From: Actinernus sp. WN-2022
Taxonomy: Eukaryota > Cnidaria > Anthozoa > Actiniaria > Actinernidae
Assembly: GCA_030867875.1 (NCBI GenBank)
Contig: JAOWCC010001590.1
Span: forward strand, 248,001 to 312,000
Reading direction: 5' to 3'
Length of the DNA stretch: 64,000 bases
Part shown: positions 1 through 11,455 of the stretch, in pieces
Layout: each line of letters begins with the position of its first letter
Position numbering within the stretch: the first letter of the stretch is position 1
Program-made: the position numbers and the translations under genes
The notes under the pieces: model-generated
Seen by the model: only the letters and a program-made list of their open reading frames with translations
Database searches by the model: none
Told to the model about the DNA's origin: nothing

Positions 1-1101
1 TGCAAAAGTAATATAGATTTACAAGTATTATCCAATCATTCGAAAATGATATATTGCATAAAATTACGCCTTACAAAAAGTAGTTGAAAAAAATAAAGGA
101 GCACTTTCAAGAAGTATTTAGCATACAATAGCTACTAAAACACAGAGAAACAACTACGCGATTACTCCCCTGCTAACAGAGGTATCTCTGTCTTGGTAAA
201 ATGGAAAGCGAAAGGGGAAAGACCTCTGCCGACATCCGATTCAACCGCCGTCCACAACCACGGATGAATCAAACCAGTTTCGAATACAGGTTTTATCAGA
301 AAAGAGTTGTATACGCATGATCCAAGTTGCATTTCGCTGGTCTAATATTGAGCCCACTATGTTACGAAGAAGGCGTTCGTGACACTGCTACTCGTTGTTT
401 TAATTAGAAAGTCGGTGTATTTGCTTTGACAGCTCAAAAACTTGGCGATTTCTTGATCATATTAGAGGGACTGTTCTTCGACAGCCGTTTGAAGCGACTA
501 CAGACAGTACAGGCCGGGTGCTCAACGGAGACGTCATTCTCATTCAGTTGCAGTTTCGCGCGCTCGTAAGTTTGAATCAAAATATTAAAAAAAAACAGCC
601 TCACTATCTTGGTTTCTCGAAGCTGGTTTTACAGGCGTTGGAGGAGAATAGAGCTTGACTAATATTTCGGCACAATGGCGAAGCTGGAGGGGTTCTGAAC
701 AGTATATCCGGACGAATGTTTACTTTTCATTGGCGGTATAAATTCACAAGCATATATAGCCTTCGCGCGAAGACTTATTAATGGTGCAAGAATAGCGTGA
801 TGTCTCACGTGGGATAAACTTGTTGCCAAGGAAACTTTCATGCATTCGCCACAGGGAAAGCGTCGGATGCCGGCCATTTTACGAAGACAGAGAGAGACCT
901 CTGCTAGCAGGGTACAAAATTACTTGGGACTTGTACACCATTCGTATGTGGATGGTTTTCACTATTCCAATATTTTTAAGATAGTGGAGCTAATTATCTT
1001 GGTAAAATAAAACACTGGACAGCCAATATTGGAGTACTAGAGGAAATACAGGATACAATGACTTAAGTGTCCCTGCAATATAAATGTAGCACAGCTCCTA
1101 C
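1..1101. other. No supported gene; probably intron or 3' flank
   Basis: This AT-rich stretch lies downstream of the last F5/8C exon on the minus strand. I saw no further exon with a good acceptor in phase 1, no RNA gene and no clear repeat. The gene presumably continues past the left edge because the last visible exon ends in a phase-1 donor. Confidence 0.5.
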
Positions 1102-1243
1102 CTGCTGTCTTTCCATATAACTCCACCCTCATAGAAATGTGTCCTTTCCAGCTGAATGGATGAATACGAATGGCTCGTGCAGTGATTCGTGGTCGAAGGC
1201 GATGTCGAACGACTGTGTTCCTGTTCCTGTTACCTCTGAATAT
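1102..1243 (-). CDS. F5/8C (discoidin) domain, exon 3 of 3
   Basis: This 142-nt exon (phase 0 in, phase 1 out) encodes the last 47 residues of the discoidin domain. It begins IFRGNRNRNTVV and closes with GHISMRVELYGK. The acceptor is a T-rich tract ending in TTTAG and the donor is CAG|GTAGG. In the family the domain normally ends ...ELYGC, and that Cys pairs with one at the start of the domain. Here the position is Lys (AAG). The first Cys is also missing from the first exon, so the usual disulfide appears to be lost as a pair. A LINE fragment lies in the intron about 20 bp from the acceptor. Confidence 0.88.
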
Positions 1244-1254
1244 CTAAAGTAAAA

Positions 1255-1941
1255 AAAATAACAGATGCCCTTTAGAATGAAGCTAAAATACACTATCGCG
1301 AGTTTTAATAATATGTCACAAGAACGATTATTCAAAACGTTGGGCTGGAAGAATAGGAAGACTCAGAGGCTTGTTCATTTATCGATAATGGTCTTCAAAT
1401 GTCTAAATAATCTAGCTCCCGAATATCTTTGCTCTAAATTCATAGCACGAAATGAGATTACTAATTATGTTCTTAGAGATTCTTCCTTCAAACTTGCTGT
1501 TCCATATCCACGCACAAATTATTGCAAGCGCAGCTTCAGCTATCGTGGAGCAACCCTATGGAACAGCCTGCCAAATAATACACGGGAGGAAAAATCTCTA
1601 ATATCTTTCAAGAATAAAATTAACTGCTACGACTTCACAAATACGCCATTGTAATTAATTTAGATCACACGGCGCTCATGTAAAACAGGAATTAGTATAA
1701 TAGGGATTATAGAGTTGTAGAGTAGAATTATATTTATTTTATATAGTAGTATTTTTAGCATACCAATATTAGTAGTTTTTTTTATAAGCAATATTTTAGT
1801 ATACCAATATTTTAGTTTCATAATGTTAGTAGTAGTTTATATTACTATAATTAATATAATTATTATATATTTTACTCCAAATGTTATTACCTGGTGAGCC
1901 ACACCGTGTCTAAATAAAGATTGATTGATTGATTGATTGAC
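1255..1941 (+). mobile_element. 5'-truncated non-LTR retrotransposon (CR1/L2/Jockey-like) 3' end
   Basis: The fragment contains the C-terminal end of a LINE reverse transcriptase ORF, an AT-rich 3' UTR and a terminal AAATAAA followed by tandem GATT units (about 1913-1941). Short simple-repeat tails of this sort are typical of CR1/L2-type elements. It sits in the intron between F5/8C exons 2 and 3, antisense to the host gene. The left boundary is approximate, and I could not identify a target-site duplication. Confidence 0.8.
1265..1654 (+). pseudogene. Reverse transcriptase C-terminal remnant
   Basis: An open frame of 129 residues carries motifs typical of the C-terminal tail of animal LINE ORF2 proteins, including NNLAPEYL near residue 48 and SFSYRGATLWNSLP near residue 90. 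The catalytic palm (YADD-type motif) and the endonuclease are absent because the copy is 5'-truncated, so it cannot be an active enzyme. The intact frame suggests a fairly recent insertion. Confidence 0.85.
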
Positions 1942-2489
1942 ATATGGACTAGCGATAAAATAAAATAAATTTTATTTAGAATGGAATAAAAGAAATTAAC
2001 TATAAAGTTAACTGTGAAATTATATAATCTAAGTACTATTCGCTTTTCTTTGACAATTGTTTCAGTGTGATTTACTTATGTACATTTTGTAACTTTTTCT
2101 ATTTGTATGCTTTGCTCATTCTTTTATTTCGTTTGGTCAGCTATATGTGTATGTCTATGACTGCTGTTTTTTGTATTATTATGGTGTGTGATCTCCCTAG
2201 TTACATGTAAGCATTGAGCTTTTGGGGCAAACACAAAGTTCAAATATGTTTAAATAAAAAAAACATCATCAACGTTTCGGATGATTAAAATAAATATTAA
2301 GTATATGGTATGTTTTTTTTTGTCATTTTTTCATTTCGATATAAAAAAGATATGTGTTTCTGTTCTACTTTCTGACTATAAGCGGTAAGGGAATTGGTAC
2401 AGAATACAATGGAGATTGATCAAATTTGATAAAACTAATTACAACCGAGGGCTCACACAGAACTTGGGAACACAATTCCATTGCTTTTC

Positions 2490-2569
2490 TCAATGGCCGT
2501 GTATACCATGTGGCTGACAGGAAACATAGTCAATGGCCGTGTATACCATGTGGATGACAGGAAACATAG
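2490..2569. repeat. 40-bp tandem duplication
   Basis: Two adjacent 40-bp copies starting TCAATGGCCGTGTATACC differ by one base (GGCTGACAG versus GGATGACAG). They lie in the intron between F5/8C exons 2 and 3. Short open frames cross the repeat on both strands but match no family I recognise. Confidence 0.85.
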
Positions 2570-3024
2570 TTCATTTCCAAGTCTCATGGCTAAAATAACT
2601 GCTGAAAACCGAGAGCGAAATGCATACGAATCGAATCGTGACAATGAGCCTTGCAGCCAATTATGTTTAGATTGAAATGAGTTATTTTCAATCGTCAGCT
2701 TAAATCAATTTGATTGTTTAGTTTCAAATCATTTTAAAATAATTTTTAAGCATGAAAACATAACCATTTTAGTTTGAACATTTTGTTCGATTTATTTTTT
2801 CGATTTTGAAGAATTTTCTTGCCAAGTGATCTCAAAGAATGACGTAAAAGACCGATAGCGCCAGAACAAAACATAATGGTGAAATTGAATACAAATTGTG
2901 AGTTACAGATTCGGGCTCGGGTCAAATCAAGGTCAAATCATGGAATATATTATGTAGTTCGGGGAAGTGTAGATATAGTATATGACTAAGCGGAATGCTT
3001 ACGAGTTTAAACCAGCGGTCATAC

Positions 3025-3171
3025 CTTTGGTCGTCTTCCTCGTCCATTGTACCAAACGAAGCGGCACTTGTCCACGCTGTAGGAAAGTCTATATCTCGTT
3101 ACCCATTGGTTGGCGTCGAAGCGACCCTGTGTTGCTATACCATTGACAAGTTTTAACGCGCGGAAATTGAC
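3025..3171 (-). CDS. F5/8C (discoidin) domain, exon 2 of 3
   Basis: This 147-nt exon, phase 0 at both ends, encodes 49 residues from VNFRALKLVNG to GRGRRPK. The core GIATQGRFDANQWVTRY is a textbook discoidin signature, followed by the RLSYSVD strand. The acceptor ATTATAG and donor AAG|GTATGA are good. It continues directly from exon 1 (4170-4363), which ends ...HQWLQ. Confidence 0.93.
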
Positions 3172-4169
3172 CTATAATGACGAAAATATGTCACCAATGA
3201 TTGATTAAGACATTTTAAAGTATTTCTTGGGAACATAATCCAAATGTTTCGCATTTCATTACATGTCCTGTCAATCCCTAATACTGATCTTTACTCAGCT
3301 ATGTGCGCTTGTTTCCCAATAAATACAACGCCAGAATAGTCGAATGAAAGTGGAAAGGGTTTTATATTCTAATCCAATGCTTCTAATTGGTTCACACGGA
3401 CACGTGATACGCTTCTACTGAATTAATGAAAAATGGCGACACGAACTCAAGCAACACGGAAGAAAACTTTAAAAGTTGCCGCGAACTCCCATAAACCATT
3501 ACTTCTCCCTCGCTACTAGTCCCAATCCAAAAAATAAAAAACAAGGAACGCCTGCTACATAATTTTCACAAGATGGCTGACCAGTTGAGACAGCGAAAGG
3601 GGAAGAAATGCTCTGTTTTTACGAAATTTGTTGCTAGTTATGAGCCTCTGCTGGCAAGTACTTTGAACATTGATTATTACCCAAACTGGATTTGTAAAAA
3701 CAAGCCGAGTTTATGATAAAATGGGCCGAAATGTAACAAATTTAAGAAGACATACTGGATCGTTGGATTTGGAGATGAAAGAAGAAGGTAAGTGTTCGAA
3801 TAGTAACTCCAAATGAATCGTAATTTAGTCTGTTGAGGTCTTTCGTCTGATCACTAATCCTTTATATGGCGTCCTTGAAGTTCACTTTAGCGAATAATCC
3901 CAAAAACGAGCCGAAATACAACGCTTCCTTTTCGTTTTTGAGCTCTAAACAAAGTTTGTGAGTGTCTTATTCTACACGGAGACCAAAGAGCTTGGGGAAT
4001 TTAGTGTACTCAAAGATATTGCAATATGAAAATTGTAGCGCTATATATACATTTACTGTAAAGTTGAGAACTCCACGGAGGGCAATTTTTTCTAATTGCG
4101 CATGTCCATTCGACTTTTCTGGTGATGGACAAGGTATTATGATGATCCGGTCATTATTTATGACTTTAC
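3172..4169. other. Intron within the F5/8C domain; nothing else seen
   Basis: This interval separates discoidin exons 1 and 2. I found no RNA gene, transposon protein or strong repeat. Overlapping open frames at 3.96-4.29 kb run through the donor region of exon 1 and into the intron and are not separate genes. Confidence 0.5.
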
Positions 4170-4363
4170 CTGTAACCATTGGTGACGATTGTTTTGCTTT
4201 GAAGCCCAGGCACCAATATAGCGACCTCGTCTTCGGCGATGTAATCTTGCTAAGAATGGAGCATGATTCCTGTCCCACATGGATGAGGCCTTAATCTGTC
4301 GGTTTGCAATCCTGCCACTTTGCATACCGAGTGCACGGAAGCGTGTTGGGGGTCGAATTACAC
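4170..4363 (-). CDS. F5/8C (discoidin) domain, exon 1 of 3
   Basis: This 194-nt exon (phase 1 in, phase 0 out) encodes about 64 residues. Visible landmarks in order are RALGMQSGRIANRQI, ASSMWDRNHAP and RYIGAWASKQNNRHQWLQ, ending at donor CAG|GTAAAG. Family members usually have a Cys a few residues before LGM. Here the stretch reads PPTRFRALGM with no Cys. The domain is otherwise complete across three exons (161 codons). It follows FN2 of triad 13 by about 300 bp. Confidence 0.9.
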
Positions 4364-4678
4364 CTGAAAAGTGACCGGCATTATTTAGTTACACATATAA
4401 CGGTTTCGTTAGAGATAAGATAATTCCCAGAGTAACAATAATTCGGAGAGGTATATTTTAATTTCAAACTCTGTTAAAAAAGCAGTAATTTTCCATAGAA
4501 TTTCATTGCAATTTTCAACACAGACTTTTGATATAAAAGTTAATCTAAAGGGGCTTCATTGTCACGACAAGGATTAAAGGTTAAATAAGGAAAACTTACA
4601 TTAATTCCAAGAAAAGCATTTAAATTTAAACAATTGAAAAATCGGCCTGAACCATGCAGGCAATCAACTTCTTTTTAC

Positions 4679-4846
4679 CTCCACCACCAGCACAGTTGCC
4701 CCACAACTTGTCGGCGTCATAGTTGGGTGTAATTGCACACCATGGGCGTTTGTGTCTTACTCTTGTGCAACTCGTATAGCGCCTGCGTCGATAGATGAAT
4801 GGGAAGATACAGCAGTTCCCACGAGTTGTCCTCCAACGACAAGATC
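4679..4846 (-). CDS. Triad 13 FN2 exon
   Basis: This 168-nt phase 1-1 exon encodes a fibronectin type II (kringle-like) domain. The four family cysteines are in CCIFPFIY, the YTSC step, RPWCAIT and [11 protein letters not shown]. An additional upstream pair (SC and the first C of NCC) is present, as in the other FN2 copies. It ends ...CAGGG before donor G|GTAAAA. It is the last triad module before the F5/8C domain. Confidence 0.92.
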
Positions 4847-5013
4847 CTAAAACAGATACATAATAGTTTATTTACTTCATCACTCAAACTTTGTTACTAA
4901 GCTTAGGTTGAAAGACACCTTTGCTACAAAGTACAATTTGAGACATCGTCCTCAAGGTTGTACCTTTAGAACAAAAGAAGACAGGTTATTGTATAACGTT
5001 TGGTAAATACACC

Positions 5014-5186
5014 TATACAATAAACAGTGTGAAACGCGCACTCTGATTGGTCGATAGCCGTGTGTTATTAGAGTACAGATGTACAGATGACGTCACGTTT
5101 ATACAATAAACAGTGTTAAACACGCGCTCTGATTGGTCGATAGCTATGTGTTACTAGAATACAGAAGCACTGATGACATCACGTTT
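5014..5186. repeat. 86-bp tandem duplication
   Basis: Two diverged copies begin TATACAATAAACAGTG and include CTCTGATTGGTCGATAGC and a GATGACGTCACG-like end. They lie in the intron between W and F of triad 13. The nearby stretch 5.26-5.40 kb holds an imperfect inverted repeat with the same GATGACRTCA theme. Confidence 0.7.
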
Positions 5187-5786
5187 TGTACTTAATCATT
5201 TGGTAGCCTATGTTTCTTTCGCTAGCTATTCTATAAAACAAACATATTTTATTTTGCCATGGGTCTAAATATACACAGATGACGTCAAAACGTGACAAAA
5301 ACAACAGTCACACCACTCGTCTGGGTCTCGTGGTGTACTTCCTTGTTCTCGTCAGCTTTTGACATCATCTGCCGCTGCATCTATAAGAGGACAGATGCAC
5401 GGCTATTAAATTTCATCTATGTGGTAAATATTGTAGGTAAGTGTCAATATGATTTATACCTTTAACTAAAGGATTGCAGAGGCATAAAAAGTGACTTCTT
5501 TGGAACCTCTGGACATGATATATTGTTTACCACGTAACATGTGCTTTTAAAAGAAGTAGTTAATATTAAATTATGATGGTACTAAAATATTTCGTTAAAG
5601 TTCATATAGAATCCACCTGACCTTTAACATGGCCATTTGCAATTTAAAACCACATGAACTGTCCAAATTAAAAACAATTTCAAGCCAACCACGTTTCTTG
5701 TAACGTGATAGTAACACAACATATGAATACCATAAGAACTAGAGAAGAATCCGGTATACGTATTCTATTATAACTCTCATACCAAC

Positions 5787-6068
5787 CTTTGAGTACATAG
5801 ACATCGTTGGCCCATGGTCCTCCCTTGCCTTTCCTACATCTGTTTGACTTTCCGTATCTCCTGTACGTGAGATGTGCTGTCCTGCTCGATGCACACCAAC
5901 CACCGTGTTGTACTGCAAACGCGCGCCAGTTTCGTTTTGCGGCTGCTGCAGCACATTTTACTATAGCGTATCGTCTACTCCTGTAGCTACCTTTCAAGAG
6001 ACGGCTGCGTCCCTCCAGAGTTCTAATTGCTCGGCGACCAGTGTCTTTGTAACATCCAAGGCCACGAG
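5787..6068 (-). CDS. Triad 13 WSC-like domain exon
   Basis: This 282-nt phase 1-1 exon encodes a 94-residue module that starts after acceptor TTGTAG with ARGLGCYKDTGRRAI. It continues with a Lys/Arg-rich stretch, KCAAAAAKRNWRAFAVQHGG, then WCASSRTAHLTYRRYGKS and GGPWANDVYVL. Four cysteines are conserved: GCY, KCA, WCA and the RCRK region. The GCYKD start recalls WSC domains, but it has fewer cysteines than classical WSC, so the family name is tentative. The donor is AAAG|GTTGGT, with T at +3 and therefore weak. Confidence 0.85.
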
Positions 6069-7517
6069 CTACAAGAGAAGTACAAAATGCCATTTTACAA
6101 CAACTGTCAAATTTCTTGCAATCCGATTGGCTAATTTTCATCGTCAATAACTGGACAGACACATAGCTGACGTCATTTGTCATGCAGTGTGCGGCTTTCG
6201 AAGCGCTTTGCTGAGGTTTGTGAATTCAGCTTGTGTAAACGTCTGATCCAAAAACCAACTAATTGAAGATTTCACAAACATTTTATCACTGAAAAAGTTA
6301 ATCGGCGAGTCAAGCTTCTTTGTTTGCCATTTGTCAAAATTTGAGCTTTAATTTCCTTCGAGTCGAGCAGCAGGACACTTTTCCGGCAAATTTGTGATTG
6401 ACATGGTGATTAAGTTATTTTAGAACTATAACTCAGAAATGTTCTTGAATCAAACAAAAAATATCCTAGTTCGTGATTAAAATCTCTTGTTCAGGATATT
6501 TCCATAAGAATTTAAAGTAGCTTAATTAGATATTGTAGAGTTTGGGCAAGCTTAATTAAGAAGTGTTTACGTTTTGGACTTGTCCACTCGAAGGCAGATT
6601 GTACGCCTTCGTTTGAAGCTAAAAGTGTTAGTTTTTCATGTGCCTGTCCTGTTATAGATGATGATGATTGTTTTCGTCATAACATGGTCAAAATAGAAGT
6701 GGATCCACTCGGCGAAGACGCCTCATAAAAAAATAACTTAAATTTTAATTTTTACTACCAGTTGTACAAGTGCATTATTTAATGATGAAGTATCATTTTC
6801 AATCAAGAACAAAATGAAAAACTAATGATTTAAGTAATGATGCAGCTAAGAACTATAGTAGAATCCATTGTTCTGCGGCAAGGAGCCTCCCTCATATACG
6901 ATTTTGCTTGAATATGCCTTAAAGTGCTTTAGGATGTGTCTACAGTCCAAACTACATCTCGAAAATAAAGTATTTTTTTATGCTATTGGCTCTTTTTATG
7001 TGAAAACTCAGAGAATCCACCATCCAGCCAATCGGATATAGAGAAAACAAAAGATTTTTCAATCGCAAATTTGAGAACTTTCCCCACACACGATATTCTT
7101 CGAAATTAAACCATATTAGTTTGATCAAAAATAAATTCAAACCACAAAAAATTATCGAATGAAAATGCATTATTTCGATGGGTTTCTATTGAATTTATAA
7201 GTATCAACCAATGAAATTACGAAAAAGAATAATAGAAAATTAACTCCTTTTAACAATCCTTGTCGTAGAGCATACAGTTCTTATTTGGACCATTTTAGTT
7301 TATTTATTTAGTTATTAACTATACCAGGAGCCCATTACTCAGACCGTCCATTTCCCATACTACGTCTGTGATGCAGCGTTTATTCAGACCGGGTTATTTC
7401 TACAAATGTGTTTTCCGCGAGTGCGGTTCCGCTAGCCAATCACAAGCGTTTGCGTAATTGTAATTCAAATGATTATGATATTGCAGCCATGCTGGTTGAC
7501 CAAACAAGAGCACTTAC
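6069..7517. other. Intron; nothing else recognised
   Basis: This AT-rich intron separates W and M of triad 13. I saw no transposon protein, RNA gene or tandem array. Short open frames here lack family features. Confidence 0.45.
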
Positions 7518-7553
7518 CAAACACTCCAGTTGTGACTCGCACTCGCCTACCAC
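7518..7553 (-). CDS. Triad 13 microexon
   Basis: This 36-nt exon has acceptor TTCACAG and donor TTTG|GTAAGT and encodes GRRVRVTTGVF in phase 1-1. It is a diverged member of the RRxVxITTGLxG microexon family found before every WSC-like exon. Recognition rests on splice sites plus conservation of frame and residues across copies. Confidence 0.82.
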
Positions 7554-8411
7554 CTGTGAAGAGAGCAAATATATTTAGCCAATCAAATTTCAAACATCTT
7601 TAAATGGCTCTTGATGGATCAAGTTTAACCTTATAAATAATAATATCAGTGCAAAAGGTTTAGAAGTAAAGAGAAAATATCGAAAAATGAAAAATATTGA
7701 AACTTTGAGCGCGCACTCGTTCGAAATGACGTACTAAGATTGCGTCAACAGCGCGCGCAAACTAAAATTTGAAACTTTTCACTTAAATCACAGATATGTT
7801 TCTGCATTTTTCTAAGGCTTTCATTATTAGATATTATCCAGAAATACAGGAAGGTCAATGTAGCGTAAATTTACGTCAAAATCCCTGGAAAAACGTTTTG
7901 AGATACTTTGTGAAATTTGTTGTGCTAACGAGGTCCAAGACATTCAACGCAAAATGATCTGGCCTGACGCAGAATGATCTGGTCAAGTGACAGTCTGGGG
8001 TTTCAATCTCGGCAGCTTAGTTTTAGCATTGCGCGCGCATGTACAGCACTTTTTTAGCCGTCCAATTTTTACTCTCATCCTATATGTATGGTGGTGCTCC
8101 GCTCGTGCGGTAGCGGTGCATATGATATCTCATTTTTTCTTGAACTTTCATTTTTCTTCTTAGTTCTTGTTTCCTTTTTTTGTCAGTTACTGGACAATCT
8201 GAAACGGCTGAAAAGTCTCAAATTGCTTCCAACGACTACAGTACACAAACTGACCAATCATAGCTCATGTGGTAAACATCAACATATGTATTGTTGTCTT
8301 TTTGCTACAACGTGCAGGTTACTATTGTTACAGAATTGTTCAATAGCTCTCAAACTGAGTGACATGTCGATTGATACCAAGGTCAGATAGTCTTATTGTT
8401 TTATTATGGTG

Positions 8412-8702
8412 ATGCAGGTTGGCGCAGTGGTAAAACACTCGCCTCTCACCGCTGCGATCCCGGGTTCGATTTCCGGCTCGGGCACCATATGTGAGGTTTG
8501 TTGTTGATTCCTTATCTGCATTCGAGGGTTTTTCTCCGGGTTCTCCGGTTTTCCTTCCTCTTTAAAAATCAACCGTAAGTCGGGTGTAGTGTGTCTATAA
8601 ACAGTTAGCGTAGTGGGGAGTGTGTGAGGAGTAAAAGCAGGCACCCACCAGCTGTAATACTCAGCCTGCTATAACAAATAAAATATTTATTTATTTTATT
8701 AT
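8412..8702 (+). mobile_element. tRNA-derived SINE
   Basis: A tRNA-like head carries an A-box-like TGGCGCAGTGG and a B-box-like GGGTTCGATTTC spaced as in a tRNA gene. A non-tRNA body with GGGTTCTCCGGTTTTCC follows, then an A/T-rich AAATAAAATATTTATTT tail. This is the classic layout of a Pol III-transcribed SINE. It is inserted in the intron between F of triad 12 and M of triad 13, on the strand opposite the gene. Boundaries are approximate. Confidence 0.82.
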
Positions 8703-9179
8703 TGTGCTTTATAACCTAAGTTAGAATTTATAGAAACTTTTTTTATATCAATAATACTAATTGAATCGACGATAACACCTCCTAAATTGATGCGTGAAAC
8801 GCAATCCCTTCTTAAGTAGAAGATGAACTTCGTAAATAAGCTGAATCTCTTTAGAAATATCGAGATTCTTCCCAAAGAGTCATTTGAACAGTTATATTTC
8901 AAGGTGATCATACTGCCTTCAGTAACCTACGGTCGCATGGTATAGAGAGGCTGCAAGTGTATGGACACGTTTAACTCCCTAGACTCCGGCATTACACGGC
9001 AGAGCTGTGAGGATTATGCACAGTCTGCCAAGAGACATGTCCTCCAACCCTCCATGCCCTACATAAAACATACGTACTTCATTGGTAGCACTACCAAACT
9101 TCACTAAGCTATATTATAATTGTATCATTGTTCTTGTACAATGTCTAAAAATAAAACTTTTTAAAGCATCTTAACTTAC

Positions 9180-9347
9180 CCACTCCTCCAGCACAGTTGC
9201 CCCACAACTTGTCGGCGTCATAGTTGGGTGTAATTGCACACCATGGGCGTTTGTGTCTTACTCTTGTGCAGCTGGTATAGCGCTTGCGTCGATAGATGAA
9301 TGGGAAGATACAGCAGTTTCGTTTCGTCGTCTTCTTTCGGCAAGATC
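9180..9347 (-). CDS. Triad 12 FN2 exon
   Basis: This 168-nt phase 1-1 exon has [20 protein letters not shown] and [11 protein letters not shown] motifs and ends ...CAGGV before donor G|GTAAGT. It lacks the Ser/Gly-rich extension seen in the array copies and so resembles triad 13. A 6.1-kb intron full of mobile elements separates it from its WSC-like partner at 15.47-15.75 kb. Confidence 0.92.
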
Positions 9348-10185
9348 CTAAAACGCAAGAACATTATGACTTTATCAATTACCACGTAAAACTATCAATT
9401 GATACTCAGGGATGAAGATTTGTACGTCTCTAACGCAGCTACCGTTTAACAGTAACATCGCTGCATATATAGGATAGCATATTCTGCTCCAATAACTAGA
9501 ATCAGGCTCTATTATGGGATAACATTAACCGCATCATTCGAAGTTTACTATAATTATGGCAACGGAGCCGAGAATATAATTTTTTTTTTTAAAATCATGC
9601 CTTTCAACTTTTCGATTCAAGTCAGAATATTCGTATTAAGCCGGGATACGATGCCCAAAATTCGTTTAAGGGACGTTATGCAAATGATTGTCCTAAACTC
9701 GCAGAAATGCTAGTCAGCAGTACTCATCTTAGGGCCTGTTTACATGAGACGTTTAATCCCGCGGCGATATTTCTTATCAAATTTCTTTATAGTTGGATTA
9801 TGATCATTCCCTGTAAAAAATGTAATGTTATGAGGGATAAAGTTATACACAAAATCACTCATTTTCAACTCGTGGCACATCTTGCCCCGGGATCAGTTAA
9901 ACGCGCCATGTAAACCGGCCTTTAGATTATTGAGCAACTAAAGAAAGGCGACTGACCGACTACCGCTTTTGCTATTGAAAATGTGTGATCAAAACATTGC
10001 AGGCCAAAATGGCAGAGTTTCACGGTTGAACTTGCTACTTCGTTACCGTCAAACACAAAGGAAAACAAAGCCTATTATGTTTCTTTGTGTCTACCAAAGC
10101 AACAACTGTCAAGAAAGTTTGATGGAAATATAAAGGATATATATATATGATATATGTAAGTCTTTTGCAGAGTTTTTTTGTTTCA

Positions 10186-10235
<50 letters not shown>

Positions 10236-10361
10236 TCGTTGCCGTTAATGTTGTCCTAGACATATCCACATATTGATTTATAGCCTTTGTTCAGTTCGCA
10301 CCTTTTACATAAAGAACGGTAATCAGCAGTGAACGCGCCCTTTGTATTTGGTCACAAAGAG

Positions 10362-10434
10362 CCACGGTGGTCTAATGGTTAACGCTCTTGCTTACCAGTT
10401 CGAAGCCCCGAGTTCAAGTCTCAGTATCGGCATC
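10362..10434 (+). other. tRNA-like sequence in left TIR arm
   Basis: The segment contains TGGTCTAATGGTTAACG (A-box/D-arm-like) and GAGTTCAAGTCTC (B-box/T-arm-like) at tRNA spacing. I could not build a clean acceptor stem or a confident anticodon, so it is called tRNA-like rather than a functional tRNA gene. Confidence 0.55.
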
Positions 10435-11225
10435 GTATTTTTTTTTCTTGTCTTTTTGTTTTGTTTACATAGGTTTCTTTTTGCAGTTTCTTTTTTTATA
10501 TTGGATAAGAACGGACGATGTAGCTAAAATAATACTTTCAACCTGAAACGGTCTCAACTTTTCCCAGACTTTCGAAGTAGATAATTATACCAGCACTGAC
10601 TGAGTACGCCCAAATTACGCTATTTTCGTTTAGAACGGTGTAGCGATTCTGTTGATGGTTGTGGGTTTGAAAAAGCGTAATTTGTTTTTCTTACACTGTG
10701 CCGGGCTTACATGTATATACCAGAAACAGTTTTGAAAATACTAGATACCCACTGTCACTGATTCAACGTATTATATCTTTGTTTAGAAGTAGGAAGCGAT
10801 TTTAGCAAGTGTTATTCCAGAAATTTGCAAGTGTTAGTCCAGAAATTGTCCAGAATTCTCTTTGAAACCCATAGTAATGCTTGCATAAGTTGACGAAGCT
10901 TTTTTCTTTGTGAAGGAAAAGAACTCACATGGAATTAAAGCCGTGTACTCGGCGTAAGGTTTATGAGTGTTTGACAAACGATAACAAACTTTTGAAGCTA
11001 CACCATGTCGATGTCGATGCGAAGCTTTTGCAAAAGAAATGTTCGAACATCCCTTAATAAAATATATGTGGATGATAGGTGTCCTCGGCATTTCAAAGGT
11101 TAAAAAGAACTCCGTTCTTGTTGTCACGTTTGAAATAAAAGCTTTTAAGGGAACTATTCAGTCAGAAAAAATGGGAAAAAGAAATGAAAAAAATCTTCGC
11201 AGTAACAAAAATGCCAATACTGAGA

Positions 11226-11298
11226 CTTGAACTCGGGGCTTTCGAACTAGTAATTAAGCAAGAGCGTTAACCATTAGACCACCGTGGCTCTTTGTTAC
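11226..11298 (-). other. tRNA-like sequence in right TIR arm
   Basis: This is the inverted counterpart of the left-arm tRNA-like segment, with the same GTGGTCTAATGGTTAACG and GAGTTCAAGTCTC blocks on the minus strand and a few differences between them. Both arms would fire inward if their Pol III boxes work. Confidence 0.55.
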
Positions 11299-11413
11299 CA
11301 AATACAAAGGGCGCGTTCTCGGATGATTACCGTTCTTTGTGTAAAAGGTGCGAACTGAACAAAGGCTATAAATCCATATGTGCATATGTCTAGGACAACA
11401 TTAACGGCAACGA

Positions 11414-11455
<42 letters not shown>

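Larger units (their letters stand above)
10231..11418. mobile_element. TIR element (~1.19 kb) flanked by TA repeats, with tRNA-like arms
   Basis: Two ~200-bp inverted arms (10231-10430 and 11211-11418) match closely, beginning ACAGTCGTTGCCGTTAATG and its complement. The element sits exactly within a TA dinucleotide tract (10188-10232 and 11416-11451), so it may insert at TA or use microsatellites. No transposase frame was seen in the ~780-bp core, which makes it non-autonomous. Each arm holds a tRNA-like segment. It lies in the intron between W and F of triad 12. Confidence 0.82.

Noticed and set aside
3962..4294. Separate small genes on both strands
   Set aside because: They overlap F5/8C exon 1 and its donor in other frames or read into the intron. 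Domain similarity follows only the spliced discoidin frame.
10362..10434. Functional tRNA gene
   Set aside because: It has A- and B-box-like blocks but no convincing acceptor stem or anticodon loop, and it is part of an inverted-repeat element.
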